In this document: positions 37,377 to 46,680 of the stretch, piece after piece
How positions within the stretch are numbered: position 1 is the stretch's first letter
How the letters are laid out: the number at the start of each line of letters is the position of its first letter
DNA from: Candidatus Peregrinibacteria bacterium CG10_big_fil_rev_8_21_14_0_10_55_24
GTDB lineage: Bacteria > Patescibacteriota > Gracilibacteria > Peribacterales > Peribacteraceae
Length of the DNA stretch: 64,000 nt
NCBI GenBank assembly: GCA_002772745.1
Contig: PFDV01000003.1
Location: 124,001-188,000, forward strand
Reading direction: 5' to 3'
Program-made: the position numbers and the translations under genes
Notes under the pieces: model-generated
Told to the model about the DNA's origin: nothing
What the model saw: only the letters and a program-made list of their open reading frames with translations
The model's database searches: none

Positions 37377-38255
37377 ATGGTTCGACCACTCCTTGCAGCC
37401 TTGCTCTTAGGCATGCTGCCTGCATCCACAGTGCCCCTTGATTCAGATTCTCTTGCAGGTTTTCTGCAGGTGAGTATTTCGCCTCCATCGGAAGCGATTG
37501 ACGTAGAGGAACGCCTGTCCGCGTCCGGAGTAATCATCGCCGATGTTGCAGGGGGGCAATCTCTGTACCGCAAGCAAGCCGATGTCCGCCGGCCCATGGC
37601 GAGTCTGACCAAGCTCATGACGGCGCTTCTGATTGTGGAGCACCACACGATGGATGAGTGGGTAACGGTTCCCGTAGCTACGGGGCGCGTTGAAGGGAAT
37701 AAAATTTACCTGCCGCCCGGGGAGCAGTTTACCGTGGGTAATCTCCTTTCTGCGCTCCTCATTGCCTCCGCAAATGATGCGGCGGAAGTACTGGCGATCT
37801 ACCACAGCGGATCGGTTTCTGCATTTGTAGAGGAGATGAATGCCCGTGCAGGTGCCCTGGGGCTTAAAGATACGCAGTATGCCAATCCCTCCGGTCTTGA
37901 CAGTTCCCTGCAGTGGTCCACCCCGCAGGATCTGACATGGCTTGCGAGCTTTGTTCTGCGTAAGCCTGAGATTCGCGAGCGCATGGGCAAGCGTGGCACG
38001 CGCATCATCAGTCGGCAGGGAAGCACCATTCCCCTGACACACACGCACGCGCTCCTTGGAACAGAGAGCGAGGTCGTTGCCGGCAAAACGGGAACGACGA
38101 TGGGAGCGAAAGAGTGCCTCCTTTCCGTGGTGGATGCTGGCGGACACGAATATGTGGTGGTGTTGCTCCACTCTTTGGAACGTTACAAGGATATGCTCAA
38201 GATTCTTTCTGCCATTGAGCAGCGGGCATCCGAAACCGCAACTGCGCTCCTCTAA
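37377..38255 (+). CDS. Serine-type D-Ala-D-Ala carboxypeptidase (S11)
   Basis: MASLTKLMTALL (SxxK), SAN, KTGTT. Confidence 0.92.
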   Translation: MVRPLLAALLLGMLPASTVPLDSDSLAGFLQVSISPPSEAIDVEERLSASGVIIADVAGGQSLYRKQADVRRPMASLTKLMTALLIVEHHTMDEWVTVPVATGRVEGNKIYLPPGEQFTVGNLLSALLIASANDAAEVLAIYHSGSVSAFVEEMNARAGALGLKDTQYANPSGLDSSLQWSTPQDLTWLASFVLRKPEIRERMGKRGTRIISRQGSTIPLTHTHALLGTESEVVAGKTGTTMGAKECLLSVVDAGGHEYVVVLLHSLERYKDMLKILSAIEQRASETATALL

Positions 38256-38264
38256 GATTCTGCA

Positions 38265-39314
38265 ATGGTAACGAATACGACCATTCGTTGGCTCTCTGTG
38301 CGGGTGCGCCTCACGTGCCTTGGATTCTTGGTCGTTGCATCGCTCCTTCCGCCCTACGTTCCCGAATCGGCGTTGGCATCGCCGGAACTTGCAGTCACAA
38401 CGCCGCAATTTCTCCTTGTTGAGGACGGATTTCTGATGAAGTCGTCTTCCCTGACGCGTCAGGGGTCTCGTCGCGCCTACGCGGAGGGGATCATCCACAC
38501 CGTCAAGGAGGGAGAGAGTCTGGAGCGTCTTGCCAATCGTTACGGCGTCGTCGTGGACACCATTCGGTGGGCGAATAATCTTAAGGAACAGGCAGCCATT
38601 CAGCCGGGTGATGAACTCCTTATCCTCCCCGTGGATGGGATTCTCCACACCGTGAAACGTGGCCAAAACCTGACGCAAATTGCCGAACTCTACGATATCC
38701 CTGCAGAGGAAATTGCTGCGCAGAACAAGGTGCAGGGTGGATTCCTGCTTGCGGGACAGGAACTCATCATCCCCGGGGGAACGCCCATCACGGGTGAACC
38801 GACTGTCATCGCCTCTGCTGAGCCTCCTCCGCAGTCGCCCCCAACATCTGGCCAGCCACCCACCGCGAAACCGCAACCTGCCGCAGAACCTCCTCCCGCA
38901 GCCCAGGAACCGACGACATTTACCGATACCCCCACCAGTGGGGTGCTCCAAAAGCCGTGTTCCGCCGAGTGCTTTATCACGCAGTACTACCATTCGGGTC
39001 ACTATGCATTGGATTTGCAGGAGCGCGGAGGCGGTCCGATCTACGCCGCCGAAGCGGGGACGGTGACTCGCGCCGAATACGGTTGGAACGGAGGATTCGG
39101 CAACGTCATCGAGATTGATCATGGCAATGATCTTGTGACGCTGTACGGACACAACAAGGAGCTCTACGTGGAAGTGGGCGACACCGTGTATCGCGGCCAG
39201 GAAATCGCGTGGATGGGGAACACCGGTCTCGTATATGGTAAAACGGGAATCCACGTACACTTTGAAGTGCGCCTGCAAGGCATGAAGAAGAACCCGTTGC
39301 TCTACATTCAGTAA
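38265..39314 (+). CDS. LysM + M23 peptidoglycan endopeptidase
   Basis: Two LysM repeats (HTVKEGESLERLANRYGV, HTVKRGQNLTQIAELYDI), Pro-rich linker, M23 domain. Confidence 0.9.
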   Translation: MVTNTTIRWLSVRVRLTCLGFLVVASLLPPYVPESALASPELAVTTPQFLLVEDGFLMKSSSLTRQGSRRAYAEGIIHTVKEGESLERLANRYGVVVDTIRWANNLKEQAAIQPGDELLILPVDGILHTVKRGQNLTQIAELYDIPAEEIAAQNKVQGGFLLAGQELIIPGGTPITGEPTVIASAEPPPQSPPTSGQPPTAKPQPAAEPPPAAQEPTTFTDTPTSGVLQKPCSAECFITQYYHSGHYALDLQERGGGPIYAAEAGTVTRAEYGWNGGFGNVIEIDHGNDLVTLYGHNKELYVEVGDTVYRGQEIAWMGNTGLVYGKTGIHVHFEVRLQGMKKNPLLYIQ

Positions 39315-39397
39315 GAGCGTTTTTTCTCTGCGGTATGAGAAATACTTGAAAAGGTTGTTCTCTGCAAAGGACGGCGTAAGCTCCTCCTCCTGTCTGT

Positions 39398-41590
39398 ATG
39401 GAACAACAATCATCTTCTTCTCCTGACGAGGTCGAGACGTCCGCTCCCTTCTGGACGAAAGTTGGCGCGCCGCGTCCTGGTGCCCCGGATGGTGATCGGG
39501 TCGCGGTACTCGATGTCTATGAACCCACGTATGTCCCGGCGCAACTGCGCTGTACGGAAGAGGAAGTGGAAGAGCTCCGTGCGCGGGGACTGACAAGCGA
39601 CGGAGAGTACGCGCTACGACGTACATTTGGCGCAGGGTCCATTACGGACATGCAGGAAGTTGCACGCAGCGCAATCACGGAGGGCGGATTCGTTGGGATT
39701 CAAACGCTGCCCAATACCGATTCCGGGCCAAGGCAGACCTCAGCATGCCCGTATCTTTCCGGCATGTTCGGCAAGGATCCCAAAGATGTAGATCTCCTTG
39801 GCGTGGCTGCACTCCGAGAATTCCCGAGCGTGTTTATTGAGCTCGTCAACGCGCGCGGCAAGCAGATGCGCCGGGACGAGAAGAGGATGTGCGAACATCA
39901 CCAGTACCATCACGCACACCTACGTGCGTTCAAGCTCGCCGCTCTGCGCATCGCGTACGATCGCATGATGGAGGATGGAATGAACGCGGAATTCGAAACG
40001 TTCTGGGAGAAACACGCCCGGGACAGTGACAGACTCCTCGACTGTGCAGTAACCATGGTATTGGAGGAGCGATTCCAGGCGTCGTGGTTCGAGTGGCCCG
40101 AGGAAATCGCATGCAAGAAACCGATAGAGCTGCTGCAGGAGGATGCATCGCTCGCGGAAGATGCTCGTTATCTGCTCTATGTGCAGTGGGTTTTGCAAGA
40201 ACAGTGGAGTGATTGCTCTACAGCAGTGCGTGCCGTCGGAGGTCATATGATTGAGGATCGCGCTTACTCCGTTTCCCGCCGTACCCCCGAAGTTTGGCGC
40301 GATTGGCGCGAACAGCACATGGAGGGAAAGCAGGGCGTCTTCCATATTGGCCCCGATCGCCAGCCCACCTACTCCACTGGCGTCAACGTGGCGGGAGATC
40401 CGTACGGTCCGCAGAAATGGGGGCACGTTGTCCCGAGATTCATAGAGAACCCCGACGGGGTCATTGACTACATTGTCGAAACCATCGCGCAGGACGAAGG
40501 ACGCATCGATATCCGCCGCGTTGATCATGCGCTTGCGTGGATTTGGAAGTACTACCGCGTTCCGTGGGAGAAAAATGCGAGCGAAGGGGAGTACTTTCAT
40601 GCTCTCAAGGAGAAGATCTTCAATCGTCTGCGTGAGCGTTTCCCTGATGTGTACTGGATTATTGAAGATGTCGGTTACACGGACGGTGACGTCCTTCGGA
40701 CACAGCAGTGGCTGGGGCTCGGGCCGTTCAAATCGTTCAAATGGGCCCCGGGACACAACGGTAGCCTCGATCCCCTGTACCGCTCTCCCAAGGAGGCTCC
40801 TCCGTCCGCCGTCGTGCTGGATGATAACGCCGACCTGCGCGCGTTCGAGGTGTGGTTCTTGCAGTTGAGCCGGGAGAATAGACGGCACTACATCGGAGAG
40901 ATTTACGGTCAAGAGCATACGGATGAGCGATTCCATCGGCATGTGGTGCAGGGCGAGCGCCACGACACCGAAGCAGTGTTACGCTGGTTGATGCGATCCC
41001 GCGCACACATCGCGGTGACAACGCTGCAGAGTGCGGGGAACAGCGTCGTTGCAGATGATCGCGACGAGAATTCCCCCGGTCTGGAACATCCGCAGTTCTG
41101 GCAGTTGCTTTCTCGCCTGGAGCGCGGCGATCTTCCAGAAGTCTTCGCGATGACGCGACATGTAATAGAGGAAACGCGCAGGGAAACGCGCGAAATCCTC
41201 AGCCCAGGGAGCTTGCAGGTTCTCGCACTCTCCATGCGCCCGGGTCAAGGGCAGTACGTCAAACAGGGAGGGACATTCATTCTGCGCATTGCCTGCAATC
41301 GGCCGCCGCAGGCAGATACGCGTATCGAATGTAATGCACAGGAGGGGAATCGCGACGGTGTACACCTCATTCGGCCGCAGGAAGGAGGTCTTTCAGAGCC
41401 ATGCATTACATCCTGTGCGCGTTACCAGGATGGCACGTATGTCTGGGAAATCGCCGGGACCGTAGCGCAGGACGCGCAGTCGTGGGCAGTGATTGAACTC
41501 TCTCCGTGCATTGTCGAAGGGGAAGAGCGTCATGCACTGTGCTTGCCGGAGGACAGGCTCTACATTCAGGTACAGCCGGAAGGAACGTGA
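39398..41590 (+). CDS. Divergent GH77-like 4-alpha-glucanotransferase
   Basis: DIRRVDHALAWIWKYYRVP, WIIEDVGYTDGDVLRTQQWLGLGPFKSFKW, plus C-terminal beta-rich domain. Confidence 0.6.
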   Translation: MEQQSSSSPDEVETSAPFWTKVGAPRPGAPDGDRVAVLDVYEPTYVPAQLRCTEEEVEELRARGLTSDGEYALRRTFGAGSITDMQEVARSAITEGGFVGIQTLPNTDSGPRQTSACPYLSGMFGKDPKDVDLLGVAALREFPSVFIELVNARGKQMRRDEKRMCEHHQYHHAHLRAFKLAALRIAYDRMMEDGMNAEFETFWEKHARDSDRLLDCAVTMVLEERFQASWFEWPEEIACKKPIELLQEDASLAEDARYLLYVQWVLQEQWSDCSTAVRAVGGHMIEDRAYSVSRRTPEVWRDWREQHMEGKQGVFHIGPDRQPTYSTGVNVAGDPYGPQKWGHVVPRFIENPDGVIDYIVETIAQDEGRIDIRRVDHALAWIWKYYRVPWEKNASEGEYFHALKEKIFNRLRERFPDVYWIIEDVGYTDGDVLRTQQWLGLGPFKSFKWAPGHNGSLDPLYRSPKEAPPSAVVLDDNADLRAFEVWFLQLSRENRRHYIGEIYGQEHTDERFHRHVVQGERHDTEAVLRWLMRSRAHIAVTTLQSAGNSVVADDRDENSPGLEHPQFWQLLSRLERGDLPEVFAMTRHVIEETRRETREILSPGSLQVLALSMRPGQGQYVKQGGTFILRIACNRPPQADTRIECNAQEGNRDGVHLIRPQEGGLSEPCITSCARYQDGTYVWEIAGTVAQDAQSWAVIELSPCIVEGEERHALCLPEDRLYIQVQPEGT

Positions 41591-41665
41591 GTGCGCGGAA
41601 AGCAGAGGTTGACGCAGATACACGATGCTTTCGCGCATGGGACATCCGCCACTCCCAATATCCGT

Positions 41666-42727
41666 TTACCTCCGCCACACAGCACGAGCGCCCCTCCACG
41701 CGTACTTCGCCACAATAAGCAGGATGAAGAAGTACAGAACGTACTGCAGGATCACAAGGACGGTAGTGATCAGGTTGATGGAGACATCTTGCACGACAGT
41801 ATTGAGGTCACGGACAAACCCTTTTACTGCGGCTTTCCACGAGTCTCTGATGTCCTTGCCGTCCACAAATTTGTCCTCTTCCACAGAAATGGAGAACCGC
41901 GTGTAGTCCAGGCGATCGATCTGATCCGCCATCGCGCGTTGCATGCGATCCAGTTGCTCGCTCACGGAGATGCGCTGCTGTGTGAGGCGCTCGATCATCT
42001 GTACCTTGCTGTCGATGACCGTTGCAAGACTCTCGGCATCACGCGTGTTCCTTGCCAATGCCTCGATCTCCGCGTAGGCCTCCTTCGCACTCTCAAAAGT
42101 CTCGTCTATTGCAGCCATCTTCTGTTCCAGAATTTCCAGTTCACTGGTGTAATCCTCCACCAACCGCTTGATGGTGTACGTGTTCGCAGAAAGCGTATCG
42201 GGATTGAGACCTTCGATGATGGCCAGTAATTCTTCCGTGAACGCTTTTTCCACCTTGAACGCGTAGTAGCACCCGCGCTCGTAGCGATTGGCATTCTCAA
42301 AAATGACCTCTCCTCTGGTCTTCAATGCCTCAATCTCGCCGCAGGTGTCCTCCAGATCCCGCGTCTTGATGGTGCCGTTGTACTCCGTCACCTCGTACTC
42401 TTCCGCATCGGGGCCTACAGATCCCTCATCCTGCGGTATGGGAACGGAGCTTGGGCTGGGAACGGAGCCGCGCGTAGCGGCCATGCCCATGTCCATCTGA
42501 GCATCATTGCTTTCATAGTACCCCATCTCCTCGGAAAACTTGGCCGCTTGCTCATTGAGCATCGTGCCCGTGTTCCTCAGTAGTGGTTCAACGGTGGATC
42601 CCACAAGCCGTATGGCAAATACCACCACGATGACTGCTGCCAGCGCGGTGAAGAACACCTTCACGGCTGCAGCGGGCCTTGCAACGATCTGTGCGATGAA
42701 TTCTCTGATAGGCACGCAATAGAGCAT
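41666..42727 (-). CDS. DUF4349-like membrane protein with central coiled coil
   Basis: N-terminal and C-terminal TM helices, TIKTRDLEDTCGEIEALKT..., long coiled coil. Confidence 0.55.
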   Translation of the reverse strand: MLYCVPIREFIAQIVARPAAAVKVFFTALAAVIVVVFAIRLVGSTVEPLLRNTGTMLNEQAAKFSEEMGYYESNDAQMDMGMAATRGSVPSPSSVPIPQDEGSVGPDAEEYEVTEYNGTIKTRDLEDTCGEIEALKTRGEVIFENANRYERGCYYAFKVEKAFTEELLAIIEGLNPDTLSANTYTIKRLVEDYTSELEILEQKMAAIDETFESAKEAYAEIEALARNTRDAESLATVIDSKVQMIERLTQQRISVSEQLDRMQRAMADQIDRLDYTRFSISVEEDKFVDGKDIRDSWKAAVKGFVRDLNTVVQDVSINLITTVLVILQYVLYFFILLIVAKYAWRGARAVWRR

Positions 42728-42778
42728 AGCGTTCCTCTCGTGGGGAGACAACATGTCCCATATTGCCTGCCAATTCCA

Positions 42779-44668
42779 CTACTTCCCTATTGGCACGATG
42801 TGCTCCTGTCGCTGCTGCAGCCGCCCAAGGAAACGCTCCTCGGAATCGTCTCCCAGTAGTTCCAGTGCGCACGCCACGCTCATCTGAGAGACGAGCTGCG
42901 CCTTTCGAAGAGATGTGATTGTAGCGGCTTCGTGAGGGTTGTGGCTCAGGCCGTTATCTGCGGCAATGGTCATACTCACCTGTGTTCCCTCCGCAGGACT
43001 CTCCTTCGCTTTCGCCAGGGTATTGCTGTCGTGCCCGGGGAGAACCGAGGCCTTGATCACCGAGTACCCAAGACAAGCGGCGATTGCCGCCTTCCGTTCT
43101 GCAATCATCGCACTCACGGTTCCTGATGCAGTGCGCGAACGCTCGGTGCGGAACGCTGCGAATTCTTCACCTGCGAACCATCGGTCGAATACATGCTTCT
43201 GCACTTGTTGTGCGAAGCATTCTCTCAGACGCGTAAGATGCTCTGTATCCGTGAATCGAAAATCGAGCTTCATCGAAAAGCCATGTTCTGGGCTTAAGAC
43301 AAAATCCGTTCCGGTGCACGTGACGTCGTAGATTACGCGGTGGCCATCGGCAGCGTGCACATCGGTTTTTCGTGGTGCTCCTTCCATGCGGGCGGGGATG
43401 GAGAGCAGACCGATGGTGTGTTCCTTGGGAAGAGACCTATATGTTCCGGCAGGTGCCGGCGACAGAGTCCAGCGCATATCCAAATTGCGCGTGTCACGCA
43501 GCGTCGTTTGACATACTGCAAGTGCATCGCGTGCGAAACCATCGGCATCCGCCGATCGTATGAGGAGTCGGATGCGCTGCCTCCGTGGCACTTTCGTGTA
43601 CCCGGTTAGTGCATCGGGCTCCACGCTCAACACATGCACACCCCTGTTTCGGTCCCCCTTACCAAAGAGCACCTTACTGAGGATGTACGTTCCAACCAGA
43701 GCATCGTTGCGAAACCACGGTCCGCCCTCCGTCATCGTTTCGTCCCTATTGTGAATCGTGCCTGCGGTGTGTGCTTCTTCGCCGATGACTTCCACGTCAA
43801 TGATGGAGTACTGTCCTTCAGCGATTTCATGATTCCGGGCGTTAACGGTTTCAGGGGACATGACCAAGTCTTCCCTGATAGAGCCTCCGATACCGCCTGA
43901 TGCAATATGGACGTCGTTACCCGTTGTCTGCAGCAACTTTGCCTGTGCGATATGTCCTTCTTCCGCTGTGACGATGTTGCGTACTCCGCTCGTCAACGTG
44001 ATTTGGAGCATTCCCGTGCCATCATCTCGAATGATGGGGTTCTGCGCTTCGTCGAGGACGTCGTTCCACGTCCTGCCCGGTTGCGTGTAGCGACTCCAGT
44101 GATGTTGGAGCGTGCTCTCGTCACCATTCTTTCCGTACTGCATGGCGTTGAGTTTTGCTGGTGTCAGTTCTCCTGTGGCCACCGCACTGCCGACACATGC
44201 ACGACCGGTCATACTGGATTCCTCCGCGCGCCATACGGCCATAGTCAGGCTATGCCTCGTTTGCGCGCCAGTCTCTCTGCGGAACTGTGCGAGCTTAAGG
44301 AGCATGTCACGCGCGATGTTCACGCCCCATACGCCGTCGAGCGGCCCTCCGTCGGGTACGGAATCAATGTGTGAATGGTAGAGAACGGTGCTCTGCGCAT
44401 CCTGCCCGAAGTACGTAACGAAGAGATTCCCGACTGCATCGGTGTCGATGGCAAAATCCATACCCTCTCTCAGTCCCATGGTGGTGAGCTGTTCTCGCAT
44501 GTCTTGTTCGATGAATGCGAACGCGGCGTCTTCGGCTTCCGAGAACGCGAGGCAACTACGTCCTTTTGGAGGATGTGCCTCTGGCTGTGCCGGTCCGTTC
44601 ACATTGAATAGCGGATTCTCTACAAGAGGATCGACAATGCCGCCGTACGGTTTTGGAGATGCGTCCAT
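42779..44668 (-). CDS. M20-family metallohydrolase (N-carbamoyl/allantoate amidohydrolase-like)
   Basis: VLYHSHIDSVPDGGPLDGVWGV, AVWRAEESSMTGRACVGSAVATGEL, LPGHDSNTLA, SHNPHEA. Confidence 0.75.
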   Translation of the reverse strand: MDASPKPYGGIVDPLVENPLFNVNGPAQPEAHPPKGRSCLAFSEAEDAAFAFIEQDMREQLTTMGLREGMDFAIDTDAVGNLFVTYFGQDAQSTVLYHSHIDSVPDGGPLDGVWGVNIARDMLLKLAQFRRETGAQTRHSLTMAVWRAEESSMTGRACVGSAVATGELTPAKLNAMQYGKNGDESTLQHHWSRYTQPGRTWNDVLDEAQNPIIRDDGTGMLQITLTSGVRNIVTAEEGHIAQAKLLQTTGNDVHIASGGIGGSIREDLVMSPETVNARNHEIAEGQYSIIDVEVIGEEAHTAGTIHNRDETMTEGGPWFRNDALVGTYILSKVLFGKGDRNRGVHVLSVEPDALTGYTKVPRRQRIRLLIRSADADGFARDALAVCQTTLRDTRNLDMRWTLSPAPAGTYRSLPKEHTIGLLSIPARMEGAPRKTDVHAADGHRVIYDVTCTGTDFVLSPEHGFSMKLDFRFTDTEHLTRLRECFAQQVQKHVFDRWFAGEEFAAFRTERSRTASGTVSAMIAERKAAIAACLGYSVIKASVLPGHDSNTLAKAKESPAEGTQVSMTIAADNGLSHNPHEAATITSLRKAQLVSQMSVACALELLGDDSEERFLGRLQQRQEHIVPIGK

Positions 44669-44830
44669 ACAAATGGTAAAATACCTATAATATTAGATAT
44701 GTCAACTACAGTGTGTTCACCATTGGATGCTCAATACTGCCACCGAACTTCGTCCCAAAGATGACATTGGATGGCGGGCCGTGCTGAACGCTGTTCGAAC
44801 GTACGGGCAGGAAGTTATTGGTTGCCTAAC

Positions 44831-45238
44831 CTAGTCCTGATGCTTCTTCTTACTATGTGTTAGCCAGATCGAATGCTCTCGCGATATAAGCAGTTCACAT
44901 TTTTCAGCTAGCAGCTGGGCATTTCCACTCGTGTAGTCTCCTGCCTTAGAGAGGAATAACTCTTTTTCATGCTTTAACGTTTCGGCTGTGGTCCGGTAGT
45001 TTATCCAGTTCTCCTGTGGTTTCAGAAAACCATCCAGCGCTTCTATTAAGATAATACAGGTCCCGATCAGGCCAACAGTCCAGTGGGGCAGGTGTTCAAA
45101 ATAGCCGAGAAAAATTAACAGTGCGGAACAGAAGATGGTAACTATTCGAAACGCGTACAGCATACATTTATTAAAAGCACTTTTACGTTCGTACCATTTT
45201 ATTTCCGGCTCCAGTCTGTTCTGTAAATACTCACTCAT
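44831..45238 (-). CDS. SLATT/DUF4231-type two-TM protein (predicted membrane effector)
   Basis: YLQNRLEPEIKWYERKSAFNKCMLYAFRIVTIFCSALLIFLGY...QENWINYRTTAETLKHEKELFLSKAGDY; ATGA overlap with upstream TIR gene. Confidence 0.8.
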   Translation of the reverse strand: MSEYLQNRLEPEIKWYERKSAFNKCMLYAFRIVTIFCSALLIFLGYFEHLPHWTVGLIGTCIILIEALDGFLKPQENWINYRTTAETLKHEKELFLSKAGDYTSGNAQLLAEKCELLISREHSIWLTHSKKKHQD

Positions 45239-45720
45239 CGTTTGGTGAGGGAAGGGTATCCTAACTGTGTGTAAACACTGTCCTTATAGTGGTAGTTACC
45301 GTCTTCAAACATTTTGTAGTTTTCCAGCGAATACTTCACGATTGCCGGGGAAAAAGGTATAAAAATTGCACCGATACCTTCAAGCCAAGAAGGACATAGT
45401 GCATCGTGTTCTCGTGACCCATTCAGATTTACTCCGATCATGGTGCACCCTTTTTCTATTGCGGCTTCTGCTTCCCATCTGACGTACTTCCGCTTGAATC
45501 GGGTATTTTCTCCGATCAGCTGAATAAATTTCCCAGCCATGTTGATACGTTCTCTGCATTTCCGTTTAACGTAGTCCTCATTTTCTGAATTAACTACGTC
45601 CGGAAGCTGACAGTCTGTGAAGCTAAAATCGATATGCTCGTTGGTTTTCCATGCTTGCATTAAGCGGTAGTACTTAATGTCGGCACTGCTGAATCCGACA
45701 AACGTTCGGGGTAAACCCAT
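45235..45720 (-). CDS. ThsB-like TIR domain protein (DUF1863/MTH538 type)
   Basis: RTFVGFSSADIKYYRLMQAWK ... FIQLIGENTRFKRKYVRWEAEAAIEKGCTMIGVNLNG. Confidence 0.8.
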   Translation of the reverse strand: MGLPRTFVGFSSADIKYYRLMQAWKTNEHIDFSFTDCQLPDVVNSENEDYVKRKCRERINMAGKFIQLIGENTRFKRKYVRWEAEAAIEKGCTMIGVNLNGSREHDALCPSWLEGIGAIFIPFSPAIVKYSLENYKMFEDGNYHYKDSVYTQLGYPSLTKR

Positions 45721-45739
45721 AATTAATTGGGGGAAAGGA

Positions 45740-45973
45740 TTAATGCTTGGTGTCTCGCGGGGGACAGGGATCATTGCTGGGAGGCATCGTGTCGGAGTCG
45801 CGGAAGAGACAATCACGGCCCTGAATGCGTACTTCGCCGCCTCCGGTGTTCTTGCACGACTCTTTCGCCGCCGCCTCAGCATCGGATTGCTTGTCGAATA
45901 GACGGGCACGAACCGCTCTCTCTCGGAGAGCCGCCCACTGCGGGCCGCGTTTAGTGACGTAGTAGTTGACCAT
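45740..45973 (-). CDS. DUF2188-like protein
   Basis: NYYVTKRGPQWAALRERAVRARLFDKQSDAEAAAKESCKNTGGGEVRIQGRDCLFRDSDTMPPSNDPCPPRDTKH. Confidence 0.8.
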   Translation of the reverse strand: MVNYYVTKRGPQWAALRERAVRARLFDKQSDAEAAAKESCKNTGGGEVRIQGRDCLFRDSDTMPPSNDPCPPRDTKH

Positions 45974-46061
45974 GAAGAACGATTGGTAGGTGGTTACGGG
46001 GCTGGTCGGTCGGTGCTATTGGTCTGGAGATTTCTCCGCCTCAAGTACGACTCATCCTCGT

Positions 46062-46088
46062 TTAGCACTCCACATTATAGAGTGCTAA
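46062..46088 (-). promoter_or_regulatory. Perfect CIRCE element (HrcA operator)
   Basis: TTAGCACTC-CACATTATA-GAGTGCTAA, 9-bp arms and 9-nt spacer. Confidence 0.93.
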
Positions 46089-46101
46089 TCTTCGGTGTCA
46101 A
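46074..46101 (-). promoter_or_regulatory. Consensus sigma70-type promoter overlapping CIRCE
   Basis: Minus strand TTGACA-CCGAAGATTAGCACTC-TATAAT (16-nt spacer), reading toward DUF2188/TIR/SLATT. Confidence 0.8.
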
Positions 46102-46300
46102 CTACAGCTTGGGAAAGGCAAAAACATGTAAAGCGAAAACCAGTTATTGCTGGAATGGTTCTGTGTATTGGGAGCGAAAGAGCTCATCAGAAAGAATCGC
46201 AAGTTTCTTTCACGAATCGATGGCGGGGTTGACCCTTCGACTATGCTCAGGGTCAAGATGTCACTCTTGATTTCAAGACACTGTTTGACGCAGAGAATTC

Positions 46301-46377
46301 TGGCGGGGTTGACGGGACTTGAACCCGCGACCTTCCGCGTGACAGGCGGACGCTCTAACCAATTGAGCTACAACCCC
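46301..46377 (-). tRNA. tRNA-Asp (anticodon GTC), CCA encoded
   Basis: Reverse complement ggggttgtagctcaattggttagagcgtccgcctgtcacgcggaaggtcgcgggttcaagtcccgtcaaccccgcca. Confidence 0.95.
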
Positions 46378-46680
46378 GTGATGTGAATGATACAAGAGTG
46401 GTGACTCCGCTGTGCCCTTTTTATTACGCCGCTTCGCGGCTGGGCCAATTGAGCTACCCGCCCGTACCCGCCAGACCTGTCGGGCTGGCCGATCCGGTAC
46501 GGATCGGGCGGGCAACCCCTTATTAGGCTGCAAAACGGTACCTGAGCCCTGCGAATGGCGCAACGGAAATCAGGGGATAGCTCACAGGCCAAGAAGTGTG
46601 CGGTTTGCTCAAGCGGGAGCGCTGTTCTCCCGCGGAGTTGTTCCGTAGTATTCTCCTCACTTCCTTTCCCCTCCTCCTCT

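Noticed and set aside
37443-39626. 727 aa minus-strand ORF
   Set aside because: Antisense to the S11 carboxypeptidase, LysM-M23 and GH77-like genes; no recognisable domain, Arg/His-rich composition typical of spurious antisense frames.
44699-44834. Small plus-strand ORFs (MSTTVCSPLDAQYCHRTSSQR; MLNTATELRPKDDIGWRAVLNAVRTYGQEVIGCLT)
   Set aside because: The first lies behind a TATAAT, but both are short and without homologous features; could be remnants, not strong enough to call.
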